Source: Strongylocentrotus droebachiensis (taxonomy: Eukaryota > Echinodermata > Echinoidea > Camarodonta > Strongylocentrotidae). From it: a DNA stretch of 64,000 nt. The translations under genes were made by a program, and so were the position numbers. The DNA lies in NCBI GenBank assembly GCA_035222895.1, contig JAVYIG010007443.1:1-64000 (forward strand), written 5' to 3'. The notes below the pieces were generated by a model. The model saw only the letters and a program-made list of their open reading frames with translations, had not been told where the DNA came from and ran no database searches. Below are positions 34,637 through 46,000 of this stretch, one piece after another; within the stretch, counting starts at the first letter, position 1, and every line of letters starts with the position of its first letter.

Positions 34637-34945
34637 TTAATGGTTTTGATACAGCCGCTTTGTTCTTAAAACGAAGCGAACTATTGCTTTTTGTTTAATT
34701 ATTTCTGAAATTTTAAGTAGTGTCATGATTTCCTGTGGATGTGATATATCAGTTTCTACGAGTAACATAGCTCTTTCTATGATGTACTTTGGGCATTCAG
34801 TGAGAAAGTGGTTTACGGTTTCAGTACGTCCTATGCAGTTATTGCAATGGCCTGTCGAGTGCATATTCAATCTGAAGAGATCTAAGTTCAAACCTATCAC
34901 TCCTATTCTTAATCTATGGAGAATACTTTCTTCAAATCTGTTCAA
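34637..34945 (-). pseudogene. ORF2 C-terminal Cys/His region
   Basis: A 102-codon piece ending at a TAA. It contains HCNNC, then H and C at spacing typical of the C-x2-C...H...C motif (residues GHCNNC and NHFLTECPKY) found at the end of ORF2 in many I/Jockey-type elements. The motif is thought to help bind the RNA or target. It is separated from the RNase H piece by about 150 bp of disrupted frame. Confidence 0.8.
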
Positions 34946-35098
34946 CTTACATTCATATGGTTGATTTACTGTAGGCAGTATCTGTCTAAGAAAACTTTCA
35001 GAATTATTCCATCTGTCTTGCCAGAGTTTTATATACTTGATGGTAATAATACTCTTTATTTCAGAAAAGGATAATTTATTACAAATTTCAATGTTATT

Positions 35099-35557
35099 TT
35101 ATAAAGCAGATTTTGCATAAAAATCTGCCATTTCATTTCCGTGTACACCACAATGGCTAGGAATCCATTCTAAGTGTATGTGTTTTCCTTGATACGATAA
35201 TTTTGTACTTAATGTAATAATTTCAGTTACAAATGTAATATCTTTTTCATCCTTTATGGCGAGCAGGGCGCTTAAGGAATCACAAAAAATAACAATGTCA
35301 ACATACACATTTATGTTCTCTAGCCAATTAAGCGCAAGGACAATTGCAGCCAGTTCGGCTCTGAAAGATGATGTGTGATCCGCCAATCGTTTGGCTTGTT
35401 GAAAGGAGAAGGCTGGTACATAAAAAGAAGCAGAACTTATCCCAAGATTTGGAACCTTTGATCCATCTGTATAGATGTGTAGTTGTATTGGCCATTTGGT
35501 ACTGATCAATTCTAAACTGCGTTGACGTAAATACGATGGGTTTTCATGTTTGTTCAC
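35099..35557 (-). pseudogene. ORF2 RNase H domain
   Basis: A 152-codon piece with all four expected motif blocks: IYTDGSK (first Asp), SFRAELAAIVLAL (Glu), VIFCDSLSALLAI (second Asp) and WIPSHCGVHGNEMAD (His and last Asp). This is a type I RNase H that removes RNA from the RNA-DNA hybrid during element copying. The domain itself appears intact; the frame breaks on both sides disconnect it from RT. Confidence 0.9.
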
Positions 35558-35566
35558 TATTTCGCT

Positions 35567-35986
35567 TTATTCTATCGACACTTTTGGAGCATTAATTTTC
35601 CAAGGGGGAAAACTAGGTATAGTGTAAGGTTCGATAGTACGATGTTTCATTAGTTCTGTTCTGCATCCAAATGGCTTGTTATTCTTTTGGAGCTTCAAAA
35701 GTTCCATTTGCCAGCTGGGCTTAACGTTTAATATGACAGGGTGATCTCGATGCATTTCAATCTTTTGTCTGAATCTGTCCGCCAGCATCTGTCTTCTTAA
35801 GTCTAAGGGCATTTCACCTAGTTCAACTTGTAGTGAATCTAATGATGTAAGAGGAAGAGCTCCCGCACAAATTCTCAAGGCTTGATATTGAATGGAGTCA
35901 AGTGATTTCTTTATACTTTGAGCCGCACTGTCATAGGCTTCACAACCAAAATCTAATAATGATCTAATCAATGCTCTATATACCAT
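35567..35986 (-). pseudogene. ORF2 RT thumb-to-RNase H connection
   Basis: A 139-codon piece beginning MVYRALIRSLLDFGCEAYDS, matching the L--LDYG---Y-SA segment seen after RT in I/Jockey elements, and continuing through QYQALRICAGALPLTSL. It ends ten bases before the RNase H piece starts in another frame, so a small indel lies near 35560. Confidence 0.85.
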
Positions 35987-36167
35987 TAGCAGGGATTTCG
36001 AGGAGCTTCCCCATGTAGTCCCAGTAAGACATCTAAGAATGTTCAGTTTCTTTTTACATCTAAGGACTACGGCATCTATGTGCGTCTTCCATGAAAGTCT
36101 TTTGTCAAATATAAGTCCTAGGAAATTGGAATAAAAGATTGGAATAAAAGTGTGTCGTTGTTTAATT

Positions 36168-36446
36168 TCAGTTCTGGGTATTTTGCTTTATTGTTTTTAG
36201 TAAATAACACTGGAAAGGATTTACTCTGTGATAGGCGAAACCCCCATTTAGTAACCATTCACTCAATGTTTTCAGATAGCACTGTATTCTGTTTGAAATA
36301 ATTTCTATGTTATTACCTGACATCCAGATGACACAGTCATCAGCATAAATAGATGTGGTGATTAATTCATCTGTTGGAATATCACTTATCATGATATTAT
36401 ACAATATAGGACTTAAGACACTCCCCTGGGGGAGGCTGTTGTACAT
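36168..36446 (-). pseudogene. ORF2 RT palm fragment with YADD
   Basis: A 92-codon piece with LPQGSVLSPILYNI (RT motif 4, the LPQG loop) and IYADDCVIWMSG (motif 5, catalytic YADD). It is split from the upstream RT piece by a frameshift near 36457. Just downstream, at 36125-36150, a 13-bp tandem duplication (ATTGGAATAAAAG twice on the plus strand) shifts the frame again. Confidence 0.9.
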
Positions 36447-36468
36447 TTCATATGATTTTGATTCTTCT

Positions 36469-37386
36469 TTACCAATCTTTACTTGGAAAGTCTGCTCTTT
36501 CAGATATATAGAGAAACTCTAGCATATTACCTGTAATACCATGTACTGATAGTTTGTAAATAAGGCCTTTGATACAAAGTCTATCATATGCCTTTTCAAT
36601 ATCAAGAAAGATTGCTAATGTATATTCACCAACATTAATGCTTCCTTGGATGGCATTCTCTAAAAGTACAATGTTATCCGTGACCCCACGTTTACTACGA
36701 AAGCCAGTCATGAGGGGAGGAAGTATATTGTTCTTTTCTACATACCATTGGAGTTTATTCTTTACAATCCGTTCTAGTATCTTGGCAAAACACGAGGAAA
36801 GTGCTATGGGTCGGTACGAAGATACCTCTCGGGGGTCTTTATTCTGTTTTAACACAGGTATTAGGATAGAGTGTTTCAGACTGGGAGGTATGTTACCCGT
36901 ATCCCATATCAAGTTCATGACCTTTAGCATATATTGTTTTGCTTTCTGAGGAAGTTTTTGGTAGACTTGATAAGGGATCTTGTCTTTTCCAGGAGCTGAT
37001 TGTTTACATGTGTTTAGATTTTTTTGCAATTCAAAAAGAGGGAATGGTTCATTCAAGATATGTTCCATTCCCCGCTTCAGTGATTTCGTGATTTGTTGCT
37101 CTACATTTTTGTTTTCTTTTATTTCTGGACATTCTTTAACATTACTAACTGATTGGAAGAACTTAGAGAAAGCCTCAGTCTTTTCACTGTTACATGTGAT
37201 TTCTTTTTCATTTTCTATCAGGACTGACATGTTTTTTGTTTTTTTGACAGATACCCCCTTTAACCGTTTAATGGTAGACCATACCGCTGATTCTGGTACA
37301 AAGCGGTTGAGTCTTGAGCAAAATTCTTGCCAGTAATTTCGTTCTGCTTGGCGCAGAGTTTTTTGTACCTCTGATTTTTTCTTCAA
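36469..37386 (-). pseudogene. ORF2 RT fingers and palm, N-terminal part
   Basis: A 305-codon piece containing the RT entry region: SAPGKDKIPYQVYQKL, KHSILIPVLKQNKDP, VSSYRPIALSS, MTGFRSKRGVTDNIVLL and TLAIFLDIEKAYDRL, in the order seen in non-LTR RTs; the last holds the first catalytic Asp. It starts after an in-frame stop and frameshift at about 37400 that separate it from the endonuclease (the PWW-type linker words fall in two frames). Confidence 0.92.
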
Positions 37387-37414
37387 ATATGTATTTAGAT
37401 TGAAATGTGTCTTT

Positions 37415-38371
37415 TTAATCTAGTCTTTTGTCCACCAAGGTTACAGGGTCATGTTTTTTCTTTCCCCTCTGGGGCATTATTTCTTTAATAGTCTCTGATA
37501 AAATTTTCATAAAATATTTATCCATTTTCGTAGGGTCGGAATAGTTGCCGCTATTTTCAATTTTATGTTCACATTTTTCGGCAAAAGTGTTCCAATCAAA
37601 AATTTTAAAAGACCAAGTTGTTTCCTCATTTATCTTCTCGCTGTTGCTGTTCACTTGCGCTGCTCGGTCCAATAATATCTGGGTGGAGATGGGAAAATGG
37701 TCACTACCAAGGGTGTGCTGCAAAACTTCCCACGAGCATAGGCAAGATAGTTTGGGGGAGGTGATGCTAAGATCCAAACATGACATTTTCCCAGTGTGTG
37801 GATCTATTCTGGTTCCTCTTCCGTCGTTCAAAATTATAAAGTTATTGTCATGTGTGAAATTTTCAATTATGTGCCCATTTTGGTCTATCTTTGCACTACC
37901 CCACACAGGATTATGTGAATTGAAATCCCCAACTATAAGGAATAGATTGTATTCTAGTTTGTTAATCATCCTGTTTAAAATAATCTTGTATAATTTTTTG
38001 CAAGGGTTATAGAAATTGATTATGGAGATTTTTGATCCAGCAGCATGTACTTTAATATGCTGTATTTCGAATTCTTCGTCATTGACAGGATATTCATAGT
38101 TGATGGAATCATGTACATAAATAGCACACCCTCTTTTAGATTGATTTTCCCTGTTTCTAATAAAACATGTATATTCAGGGATTTGCAATATTCTATCATC
38201 ATTGAACCATGTTTCCTGAACACAAATTAAATGGTACTTTACATCTTTATATGAATCTAAGTATTTTATAAGTTCAGGACCGTGATTAAGAAGTCCCTGC
38301 GCGTTCCATTGTAATATGGTTAGCGCTGTCATCATCATAATTATGTTATACCAGTACATCTTTAGCGTCAT
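37415..38371 (-). pseudogene. ORF2 APE-type endonuclease domain
   Basis: A 318-codon piece from the likely ORF2 start (Met at 38371). The endonuclease motifs are LQWNAQGL (Asn23), CVQETWF (Glu53), IVGDFNSHNPVWG (Asp149 and Asn151) and GSDHFPI (Asp224 and His225), all at normal positions for exonuclease-endonuclease-phosphatase folds. The domain nicks target DNA to prime reverse transcription. All catalytic residues visible here are intact. The start overlaps the end of an alternative ORF1 frame by 25 bases. Confidence 0.9.
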
Positions 38372-38539
38372 GTTTTACTCTTTGTTTGAGCAGTCTCTCA
38401 GCTGCCACTTTTACTAAGGATGAAATCTCCTTCTCAGATTTTCCATCCGTAAAAGTGAGAACAAGTTGCGTAATGAAAGAGATTAATTGCTCATCACTCA
38501 TTATTGTTACTAGGTTACCTCGAGGGAGGGCTTCTAGTT

Positions 38540-39724
38540 CTACTTCAGTTTTTCCATCCTATCTATTAATTTACTACGCTGTGCGTTTTTTTGCAGCGGG
38601 GTGTTCCAGGGCTGGGGATTTGGTTGCGGGGTGGCGTTTTCAGGGCGGATTGCTGTGGATGGCCTCACTGGTCGGGTAGGAAGAGGGAGGTTATCTGAGT
38701 TAACATCGAGGGAGGGATGTGATTCAGGGAGGTTGGCTCTTGGTTTCTGCTGTGCTTTTTCTTGCTCCGACTGTATTTGTGCAGCTTGTGCGTATGAAAG
38801 ATTGTTTTTGACTTTTACTATTTGTATCTTTTTGGCTTTCTTAGCTTCAAGACAGCCGTCAAAGGCTGCCGAATGGTTCCCACCACAATTTACACATATT
38901 GGTCTTTCTTTTCGGTTACATTCCTCAAATTTGTGGTCTTCCCCGCATCTAACACATCTCATCTTTGTTCTGCATTGAGCTATGCCGTGGCCGTAGCGTT
39001 GGCATTTAAAGCACCTCAAAACGGGCGGAATGTATAGTTTAACCTCAAAATGTTGATAGCACATTGTTATGTTGCTGGGGAGGTTTGTACGGTTGAATGC
39101 TATGATAACACTCCTCATTGGGATAAAATTGGGCCTGTTTTCTTCAATTTCAATTGACTTTACATTTGATCTGGACCTTTTCATGATTCTTTTTACATCA
39201 ATTACTCCTTGGTGTTTCAATTCATTGAGAATTTCGTCATCTGTCATTTCTGTAGGAACTCCATATATGACCCCTCTCACAACTTGCTGCTTTTCTGCAA
39301 CTTTTACTGGGGTGGTTCCTATGTTATAGATTTGAGATAGTGCTTTTACTTGTTTCTGGTTTTTACATTTGATAAGGAGACCTTGGGCTGTGGGTTTGAT
39401 AAATTCCACAGGGTTCGGACAAGCTTCACGGATATTTCTAGCTATAGTAATGGGATTCACATTCTTTAGCGATTTTGATTTATCTATGGGGGTAATTAAC
39501 ACTTTGAGTTCCGATTGGCGGTTCTGGGTTGTATTTTGGTCTTCTGAGGAAGAAGATTCTGTTCTCATTGAAAGATTTTCAATTGCAATGCTTCCTTCGC
39601 GCCTGCGTTTATTTCTCGGTTTTTGCTCCCTACGAGAGTGTTTTACTGTTCGAAATTCATCTTCTTCATTGGGTTGTAAAAGAGGTGGCTCTTCGCCCTG
39701 GCCGGTGTCTGTCACTCCGGCCAT
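38540..39724 (-). CDS. Non-LTR retrotransposon ORF1 protein (nucleic-acid-binding)
   Basis: A 394-codon open frame from Met at 39724. Residues 1-65 are charged and Arg/Lys/Ser-rich; 90-215 form a globular part; three zinc knuckles follow: CFKCQRYGHGIAQC (238-251), CVRCGEDHKFEEC (257-269) and CVNCGGNHSAAFDGC (277-291). A Gln/Pro-rich tail ends at a TAG. ORF1 proteins of I/Jockey elements bind element RNA. This is the longest uninterrupted frame in the window. The reading may end early: moving one frame within GGAAAAAC at about 38550 continues the protein to 38347, overlapping the ORF2 start, so a one-base indel in the A-run probably truncated the tail. It belongs to a transposon, not to the host. 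Confidence 0.88.
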   Translation of the reverse strand: MAGVTDTGQGEEPPLLQPNEEDEFRTVKHSRREQKPRNKRRREGSIAIENLSMRTESSSSEDQNTTQNRQSELKVLITPIDKSKSLKNVNPITIARNIREACPNPVEFIKPTAQGLLIKCKNQKQVKALSQIYNIGTTPVKVAEKQQVVRGVIYGVPTEMTDDEILNELKHQGVIDVKRIMKRSRSNVKSIEIEENRPNFIPMRSVIIAFNRTNLPSNITMCYQHFEVKLYIPPVLRCFKCQRYGHGIAQCRTKMRCVRCGEDHKFEECNRKERPICVNCGGNHSAAFDGCLEAKKAKKIQIVKVKNNLSYAQAAQIQSEQEKAQQKPRANLPESHPSLDVNSDNLPLPTRPVRPSTAIRPENATPQPNPQPWNTPLQKNAQRSKLIDRMEKLK

Positions 39725-39821
39725 GACCTGGTTGGTTGCCTGAAAAGGGCGGGAAATTCAATTGTGTGCAGTCTACCGTGTAATTAAGGGTGCGGTATGT
39801 GTTAGTAGCCCACAAGACTTG

Positions 39822-40859
39822 CTTACCTTTTGACTCTGATCCTAAGTATAGGCCTGTATGAATCCACTATAATTTCAATCCAAAGTTCATCAGTATACAG
39901 AAGCAAAACAGTCCCAAAATATCTGGTATTGAGGCAATTTTTAACAATATTGGCAATATTCTACAAGAAATCTACAAGCTCCTAGAATCTCGTCTTACTC
40001 TAGTCTTACTCTTAGGCCTACAGACTTACAGTAACTACAGGCTACACATGCATGAATGAATTTAAATTCGTCGACTGAAGTCCATATAGATCTAGGCCTA
40101 TACTACTACTAATACAAGTACTATTTTGTAATTATAGTCAATAATATCCGTACAGCAGTTCTGTTATATTACTCTGCAACAACTAATCCTGACTCGTTAT
40201 GGTCTAAATTTAGTCGTTTATAGTTCAAATTTAGCGTTCATTTACAATATGCCAAGTCTTGCTCTCTTGATCCGCTGGGCCAGGTCAGGACTTCCAACTA
40301 TATAGTTACCCTGCTCACTTGATTGAAACAACGTACAGAGTCATCAGAACGTATACAGTTCAAGTACTCACAGTTGGTTCTCGGCGGTCTGATCGCTCAA
40401 AATTGGATCACATAAACAAAACGAATTGGCCGAGCTTTATAACCGGTAGACGACAAGTTACTGTCGATACTCACTGTGCTGCAGCCCGAACGTAACAAAT
40501 TCATTCCATATCTGTTGAAGATATCTTGATCCATTATCATAAAAACGTCACAGCACAGGTCCGCATCTGGCTGTCACCATGTCAAACAAGCATTAATAAG
40601 TCTAAGCAAAATTTGATGCTATATAGTTCAACATCAATGTAGTGGGTTTATTGGGTGAATAACACCGGCAACAAAACTGGCTGGGTCGGGACCACCATGA
40701 TCAAATATGAAGGTGTATAGTTGTCAGGTATACATTACGACCTCAGCTACATCACTGCGTATATCAAGTTGCTCATCCATATAAGACATATTACTACAGG
40801 CAGGGTCAGTAATAAAATCAAAATGAAAGAAAACTAAAGATGAGATAGAAATGAGTCCC
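39822..40859. other. Single-copy DNA upstream of the LINE, possible 5' exon region
   Basis: No protein recognised. AGGCCT words recur (near 39850, 40017, 40094). On the minus strand there is a TATAAAG-like box at ~40434-40440 with a nearby CCAAT-like GGCCAATTCG, and a donor-like AAAG/GTAAGC at 39821-39827. These could mark a host promoter and untranslated exon, but each signal is common by chance. Confidence 0.25.
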
Positions 40860-43080
40860 ATTAATTGCCTTGTGAATCACCGTAACAGAACTCGCCTTGC
40901 CTATATGTAAATACTATTGCCCATTATATTTCGCCTTATGCTGTATGCTTTGCTTGTGCTGTGCTGTCATTGGTTCTTAGATTTGTAATTTATGCATATC
41001 TTGTTAGGGTTAAACTCAGGGGGGAGGGCTACAACTACAACTCTTCAAACCGCCCAGATAAAAAGAGACAAAAAGAGTTAGACAGGGTCAATAATTCAAT
41101 ATACAATCACATGACTAAAAAAGATAGATGGAAAATTGATGGGTCACAATGACTTCCCTTAACAGAGCTTTATCTGGTTTGCCCTAAGCCATTTCAAATG
41201 CAGCGTTCCTTTATTTCTAATTTCTAATTCATAAATCTTTTGTTGATGTTAAACTCAGGGGAGGCTAAAATCCTAAATTTTAGCCGGCCAGGCTCCCTCT
41301 GGGATGCAACCCTAGCTTGCATCCATATGGGCTGTGAAGGGGGAAGCCCTGTTTCGGCCCTAGGATCAAGTGGCTTCGGCTCCTGGTCATATACATTGCT
41401 TCAATGAACAATTGTCATGCCTTGTGGGTAACCTTAACATAGCTTGATCTGGCTTGCCCTTAGTCGTTTCAATATTGTCTGGGATTCCTTTATTTCTAAT
41501 TCATACATATTTTGTTGATGTAAAACTCAGGGGAAGCTAAAATCTTCAATTTTAGCCGGCTAGGCTCCCTCTGGGATGCAACCCTAGCTTGCATCCGTAT
41601 GGGCTGTGGAGGGGGAAACCCTAATATTAAGTGGCTTCACTTCATGATTAGTGCATACATTGCTTCCATGAACATAGCCATGCTTTACCTTTTTTAAGAT
41701 ATTGCCCAGCTGATATATAAGTGCGTCACTTGCCCATTATGCATGGCCCTGTGATGGGTCAAGTGTCTTTTTTTTCATGCATCTTTTGTTGAGGTTAAAC
41801 TCATGGGGGGGGGGGCAGGGGCTATACAACTGCAACTCTTCAAACCACCCATATAAGATTCCCTCAAAGAGTTGGGCAGGGTCAGTTTAAACAATCAAAA
41901 GATAGAAAAGATGGATAGAAAATGTGTCACACTGCCTTTTTTGTGGGTCACCTTAACAGAGCTTGACTTGGCTTGCCCGAAGCCCTTTCAAATATATCTT
42001 AGGTTCCTTCTTTTTTAATTCATACATCTTTTGTTGATGTTAAACTCAGGGGAGGCTCCCTTTGGGATGCAACCCTAGCTTGCATTCATATGGACCGTGA
42101 AGGGGGAAACCCTGTTTCGGCCCTAGGATCAAGTGGCTTCGGCTCTTGGTCATACATTGCTTCAATGAATAATTGCCATGCCTTATTGGTCACCTTAACA
42201 GAGCTTGATCTGGCTTGCCCCTAGTCGTTTCAATTTTGTCTGGGGTTCCTAATTCCTTAATTTCTAATTCATACATATTTTGTTGATGTAAAACTCAGGA
42301 GAAGCTAAAATCCTCAATTTTAGCAGACCAAGCTCCCTTCTTGGATGCAACCCTAGATTGCTTCCGTATGGGCTGTGAAGGGGGAAACCCTGATATTAAG
42401 TGGCTTCAGTTCATGATAAGCGTATACATTGCTTCCATGAACATAGCCATGCTTTACCTTTTTTTTTTTTAGATATTGCTGAGCTGAAATGTAAATGTGT
42501 CACTTGCCCATAATGCATTGCCCTGTGATGTGTCAAGTGTCTTTGGTTTAGTTTTGTTTTTTCATGCATCTTTTGTAGAGTTTTATTTTAACTCATGGGG
42601 GGCAGGGGCTATATAACTGAAACTCTTCAAACAACCCAGATAAAATGTCCTCAAAGAGAAGAGACAAAAAGGGTTGGGCAGGGTCAGTTTTAACTTCACA
42701 AGATAGAAAAGATGGATGGGTCGATTGCCTTGCTTTGTTGGCCATCTTAACAGAGCTCGACTTGGCTTGCTCAAAGCCCTTTCAAATGTCTGAGGTTCCT
42801 TTTTTTCTAATTCATACATCTTTTGTAGATGTTGAAATCAGGGGAGGCTAAAATCCTCAATTTTAGCCGGCCAGGCTCCCTCCGGGATGCAACCCTAGCT
42901 TTATTCTGTATGGGCTGTAAAGGGGGAAACCCTGATATTAAGTGGCTTCGGCTCATGATCAGCTCATACATTGCTTCCATGAACGTTACCATCCTTTACC
43001 TTTTTTTAGATATTGCCCAGCCGATATGTAAATGTGTCACTTGACCATTATGCATTGCCCTGTGATGTGTCAAGTGTCTT
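40860..43080. repeat. Dimeric A-B satellite, diverged left edge
   Basis: First, most diverged copies of the large satellite. Half A begins TTCATACATCTTTTGTTGATG and carries AATTTTAGCCGGCCAGGCTC and GGGGGAAACCCTG. Half B begins TTCATGCATCTTTTGTAGAG and carries GACAAAAAGGGTTGGGCAGG. Short (~270 bp, A only) and long (~540 bp, A plus B) units alternate irregularly. The many 60-90 codon frames repeating from unit to unit are by-products. Confidence 0.92.
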
Positions 43081-46000
43081 TGGTTTAGTTTAGTTTTTTC
43101 ATGCATCTTTTGTAGAGTTTTATTTTAACTCATGGGGGGCAGGGGCTATACAACTGCAACTCTTCAAACAACCCAGATAAAATTCTCTCAAAGAGAAGAG
43201 ACAAAAAGGGTTGGGCAGGGTCAGTTTTAACAATCACAAGATAGAAAAGATGGATGGGTCACATTGCCTTGCTTTGTGTGCCATCTTAACAGAGCTCGAC
43301 TTGGCTGGCCCAAAGCCCTTTCAAATGTCTGAGGTTCGTTTTTTTTCTAATTCATACATCTTTTGTAGATGTTGAACTCAGGGGAGGCTAAAACCCTTAA
43401 TTTTATTTGGCCAGGCTCCCTCTGGCCGTATGGGCTGTGAAGGGGGAAACCCTGATATCAAGTGGCTTTGGCTCATGATCAGCGCGGAGAGAAACAAAAA
43501 GGGTTGGGCAGGGTCAGTTTTAACAATCAAAAGATAGAAAAGATGGATAGAAAATGTGTCACATTGCCTTGCTTTGTGGGCCACCTTAACATAGCAAGAT
43601 TTGGCTTGCCCTAAGCCCTTTCAAATATATCTTAGGTTTTCTTTTTTCTAATTCATACATCTTTTGTTGATGTTAAACTCAGGGGAGGCTAAAATCCTCA
43701 ATTTTAGCCGGCCAGGCTCCCTCCGGGATGCAACCCTAGCTTGTATCTATATGGGCTGTAAAGGAGGAAACCCTGTCATCAAGTGGCTTCGGCTCATGAT
43801 CAGCGCATACATTGCCTCCATGAAGAGTGCCATGCCTTACCTTTTTTTTAGATATTGCCCAGCTGATATTTATGCGTCACTTGCCTATTATGCATCGCCC
43901 TGTGATGTGTCAAGTGTCTTTGGTTTAGTTTAGTTTTTTCATGCATCTTTTGTAGAGTTTTATTTTAACTCATGGGGGGCAGGGGCTATACAACTGCAAC
44001 TCTTCAAACAACCCAGATAAAATTTCCTCAAATAGAAGAGCCAAAAAGGGTTGGGCAGGGTCAGTTTTAACTTCACAAGATAGAAAAGATGGATAGAAAA
44101 TGGGTCACATTGCCTTGCTTTGTTGGCCATCTTAACAGAGCTCGACTTGGCTTGCCCAAAGCCCTTTAAAATGTCTGAGGTTCCTTTTTTTCTAATTCAT
44201 ACATCTTTTGTAGATGTTGAACTCAGGGGAGGCTAAAATCCTCAATTTTAGCCGGCCAGGCTCCCTCCGGGATACAACCCTAGCTTGCATCTATATGGGC
44301 TGTAAAGGAGGAAACCCTATTATCACGTGGCTTCGGCTCATGATCAGCACATGCATTGCTTCTATGAAGAGTGCCATGCCTTACCTTGTTTTGTAGATAT
44401 TGCCCAGCTGATATTTATGCGTCACTTGCCTATTATGCATCGCCCTGTGATGTGTCAAGTGTCTTTGGTTTAGTTTAGTTTTTTCATGCATCTTTTGTAG
44501 AGTTTTATTTTAACTCATGGGGGGCAGGGGCTATACAACTGCAACTCTTCAAACAACCCAGATAAAATTCTCTCAAAGAGAAGAGACAAAAAGGGTTGGG
44601 CAGGGTCAGTTTTAACAATCACAAGATAGAAAAGATGGATGGGTCACATTGCCTTGCTTTGTGTGCCATCTTAACAGAGCTCGACTTGGCTGGCCCAAAG
44701 CCCTTTCAAATGTCTGAGGTTCGTTTTTTTTCTAATTCATACATCTTTTGTAGATGTTGAACTCAGGGGAGGCTAAAACCCTTAATTTCATTTGGCCAGG
44801 CTCCCTCTGGCCGTATTGGCTGTGAAGGGGGAAACCCTGATATCAAGTGGCTTTGGCTCATGATCAGCGCGGAGAGAAACAAAAAGGGTTGGGCAGGGTC
44901 AGTTTTAACAATCACAAGATAGAAAAGATGGATAGAAAATGTGTCACATTGCCTTGCTTTGTGGGCCACCTTAACATAGCAAGATTTGGCTTGCCCTAAG
45001 CCCTTTGAAATATATCTTAGGTTTTCTTTTTTCTAATTCATACATCTTTTGTTGATGTTAAACTCAGGGGAGGCTAAAATCCTCAATTTTAGCCGGCCAG
45101 GCTCCCTCCGGGATGCAACCCTAGCTTGTATCTATATGGGCTGTAAAGGAGGAAACCCTGTCATCAAGTGGCTTCGGCTCATGATCAGCGCATACATTGC
45201 CTCCATGAAGAGTGCCATGCCTTACCTTTTTTTTTGATATTGCCCAGCTGATATTTATGCGTCACTTGCCTATTATGCATCGCCCTGTGATGTGTCAAGT
45301 GTCTTTGGTTTAGTTTAGTTTTTTCATGCATCTTTTGTAGAGTTTTATTTTAACTCATGGGGGGCAGGGGCTATACAACTGCAACTCTTCAAACAACCCA
45401 GATAAAATTTCCTCAAAGAGAAGAGACAAAAAGGGTTGGGCAGGGTCAGTTTTAACTTCACAAGATAGAAAAGATGGATGGGTCGATTGCCTTGCTTTGT
45501 TGGCCATCTTAACAGAGCTCGACTTGGCTTGCCCAAAGCCCTTTAAAATGTCTGAGGTTCTTTTTTTTCTAATTCATACATCTTTTGTAGATGTTAAACT
45601 CAGGGGAGGCTAAAATCTTCAATTTTAGCCGGCCAGGCTCCCTCCGGGATGCAACCCTAGCTTGTATCTATATGGGCTGTAAAGGAGGAAACCCTGTCAT
45701 CAAGTGGCTTCGGCTCATGATCAGCGCATACATTGCCTCCATGAAGAGTGCCATGCCTTACCTTTTTTTTTGATATTGCCCAGCTGATATTTATGCGTCA
45801 TTTGCCTATTATGCATCGCCCTGTGATGTGTCAAGTGTCTTTGGTTTAGGTTAGTTTTTTCATGCATCTTTTGTAGAGTTTTATTTTAACTCATGGGGGG
45901 CAGGGGCTATACAACTGCAACTCTTCAAACAACCCAGATAAAATTTCCTCAAATAGAAGAGACAAAAAGGGTTGGGCAGGGTCAGTTTTAACTTCACAAG

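Larger units (their letters stand above)
34555..39821 (-). mobile_element. Non-LTR retrotransposon, I/Jockey-like, nearly full length
   Basis: The minus strand carries ORF1 (39724 to about 38540, perhaps further), ORF2 (38371 to 34637) with APE-type endonuclease, RT and RNase H, and a short 3' tail with an AATAAA signal at about 34570. An RNase H domain after RT and an ORF1 with three zinc knuckles point to the I group; a Nimb- or I-like element is my guess. ORF2 is broken by four or five frame disruptions, so it is dead. The boundaries given are the two inverted 15-bp similar words at the ends and may not be exact; no target duplication was confirmed. No A-tail is present; a T27 run (A27 on the plus strand, 34605-34631) follows the stop codon instead. 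Confidence 0.9.
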
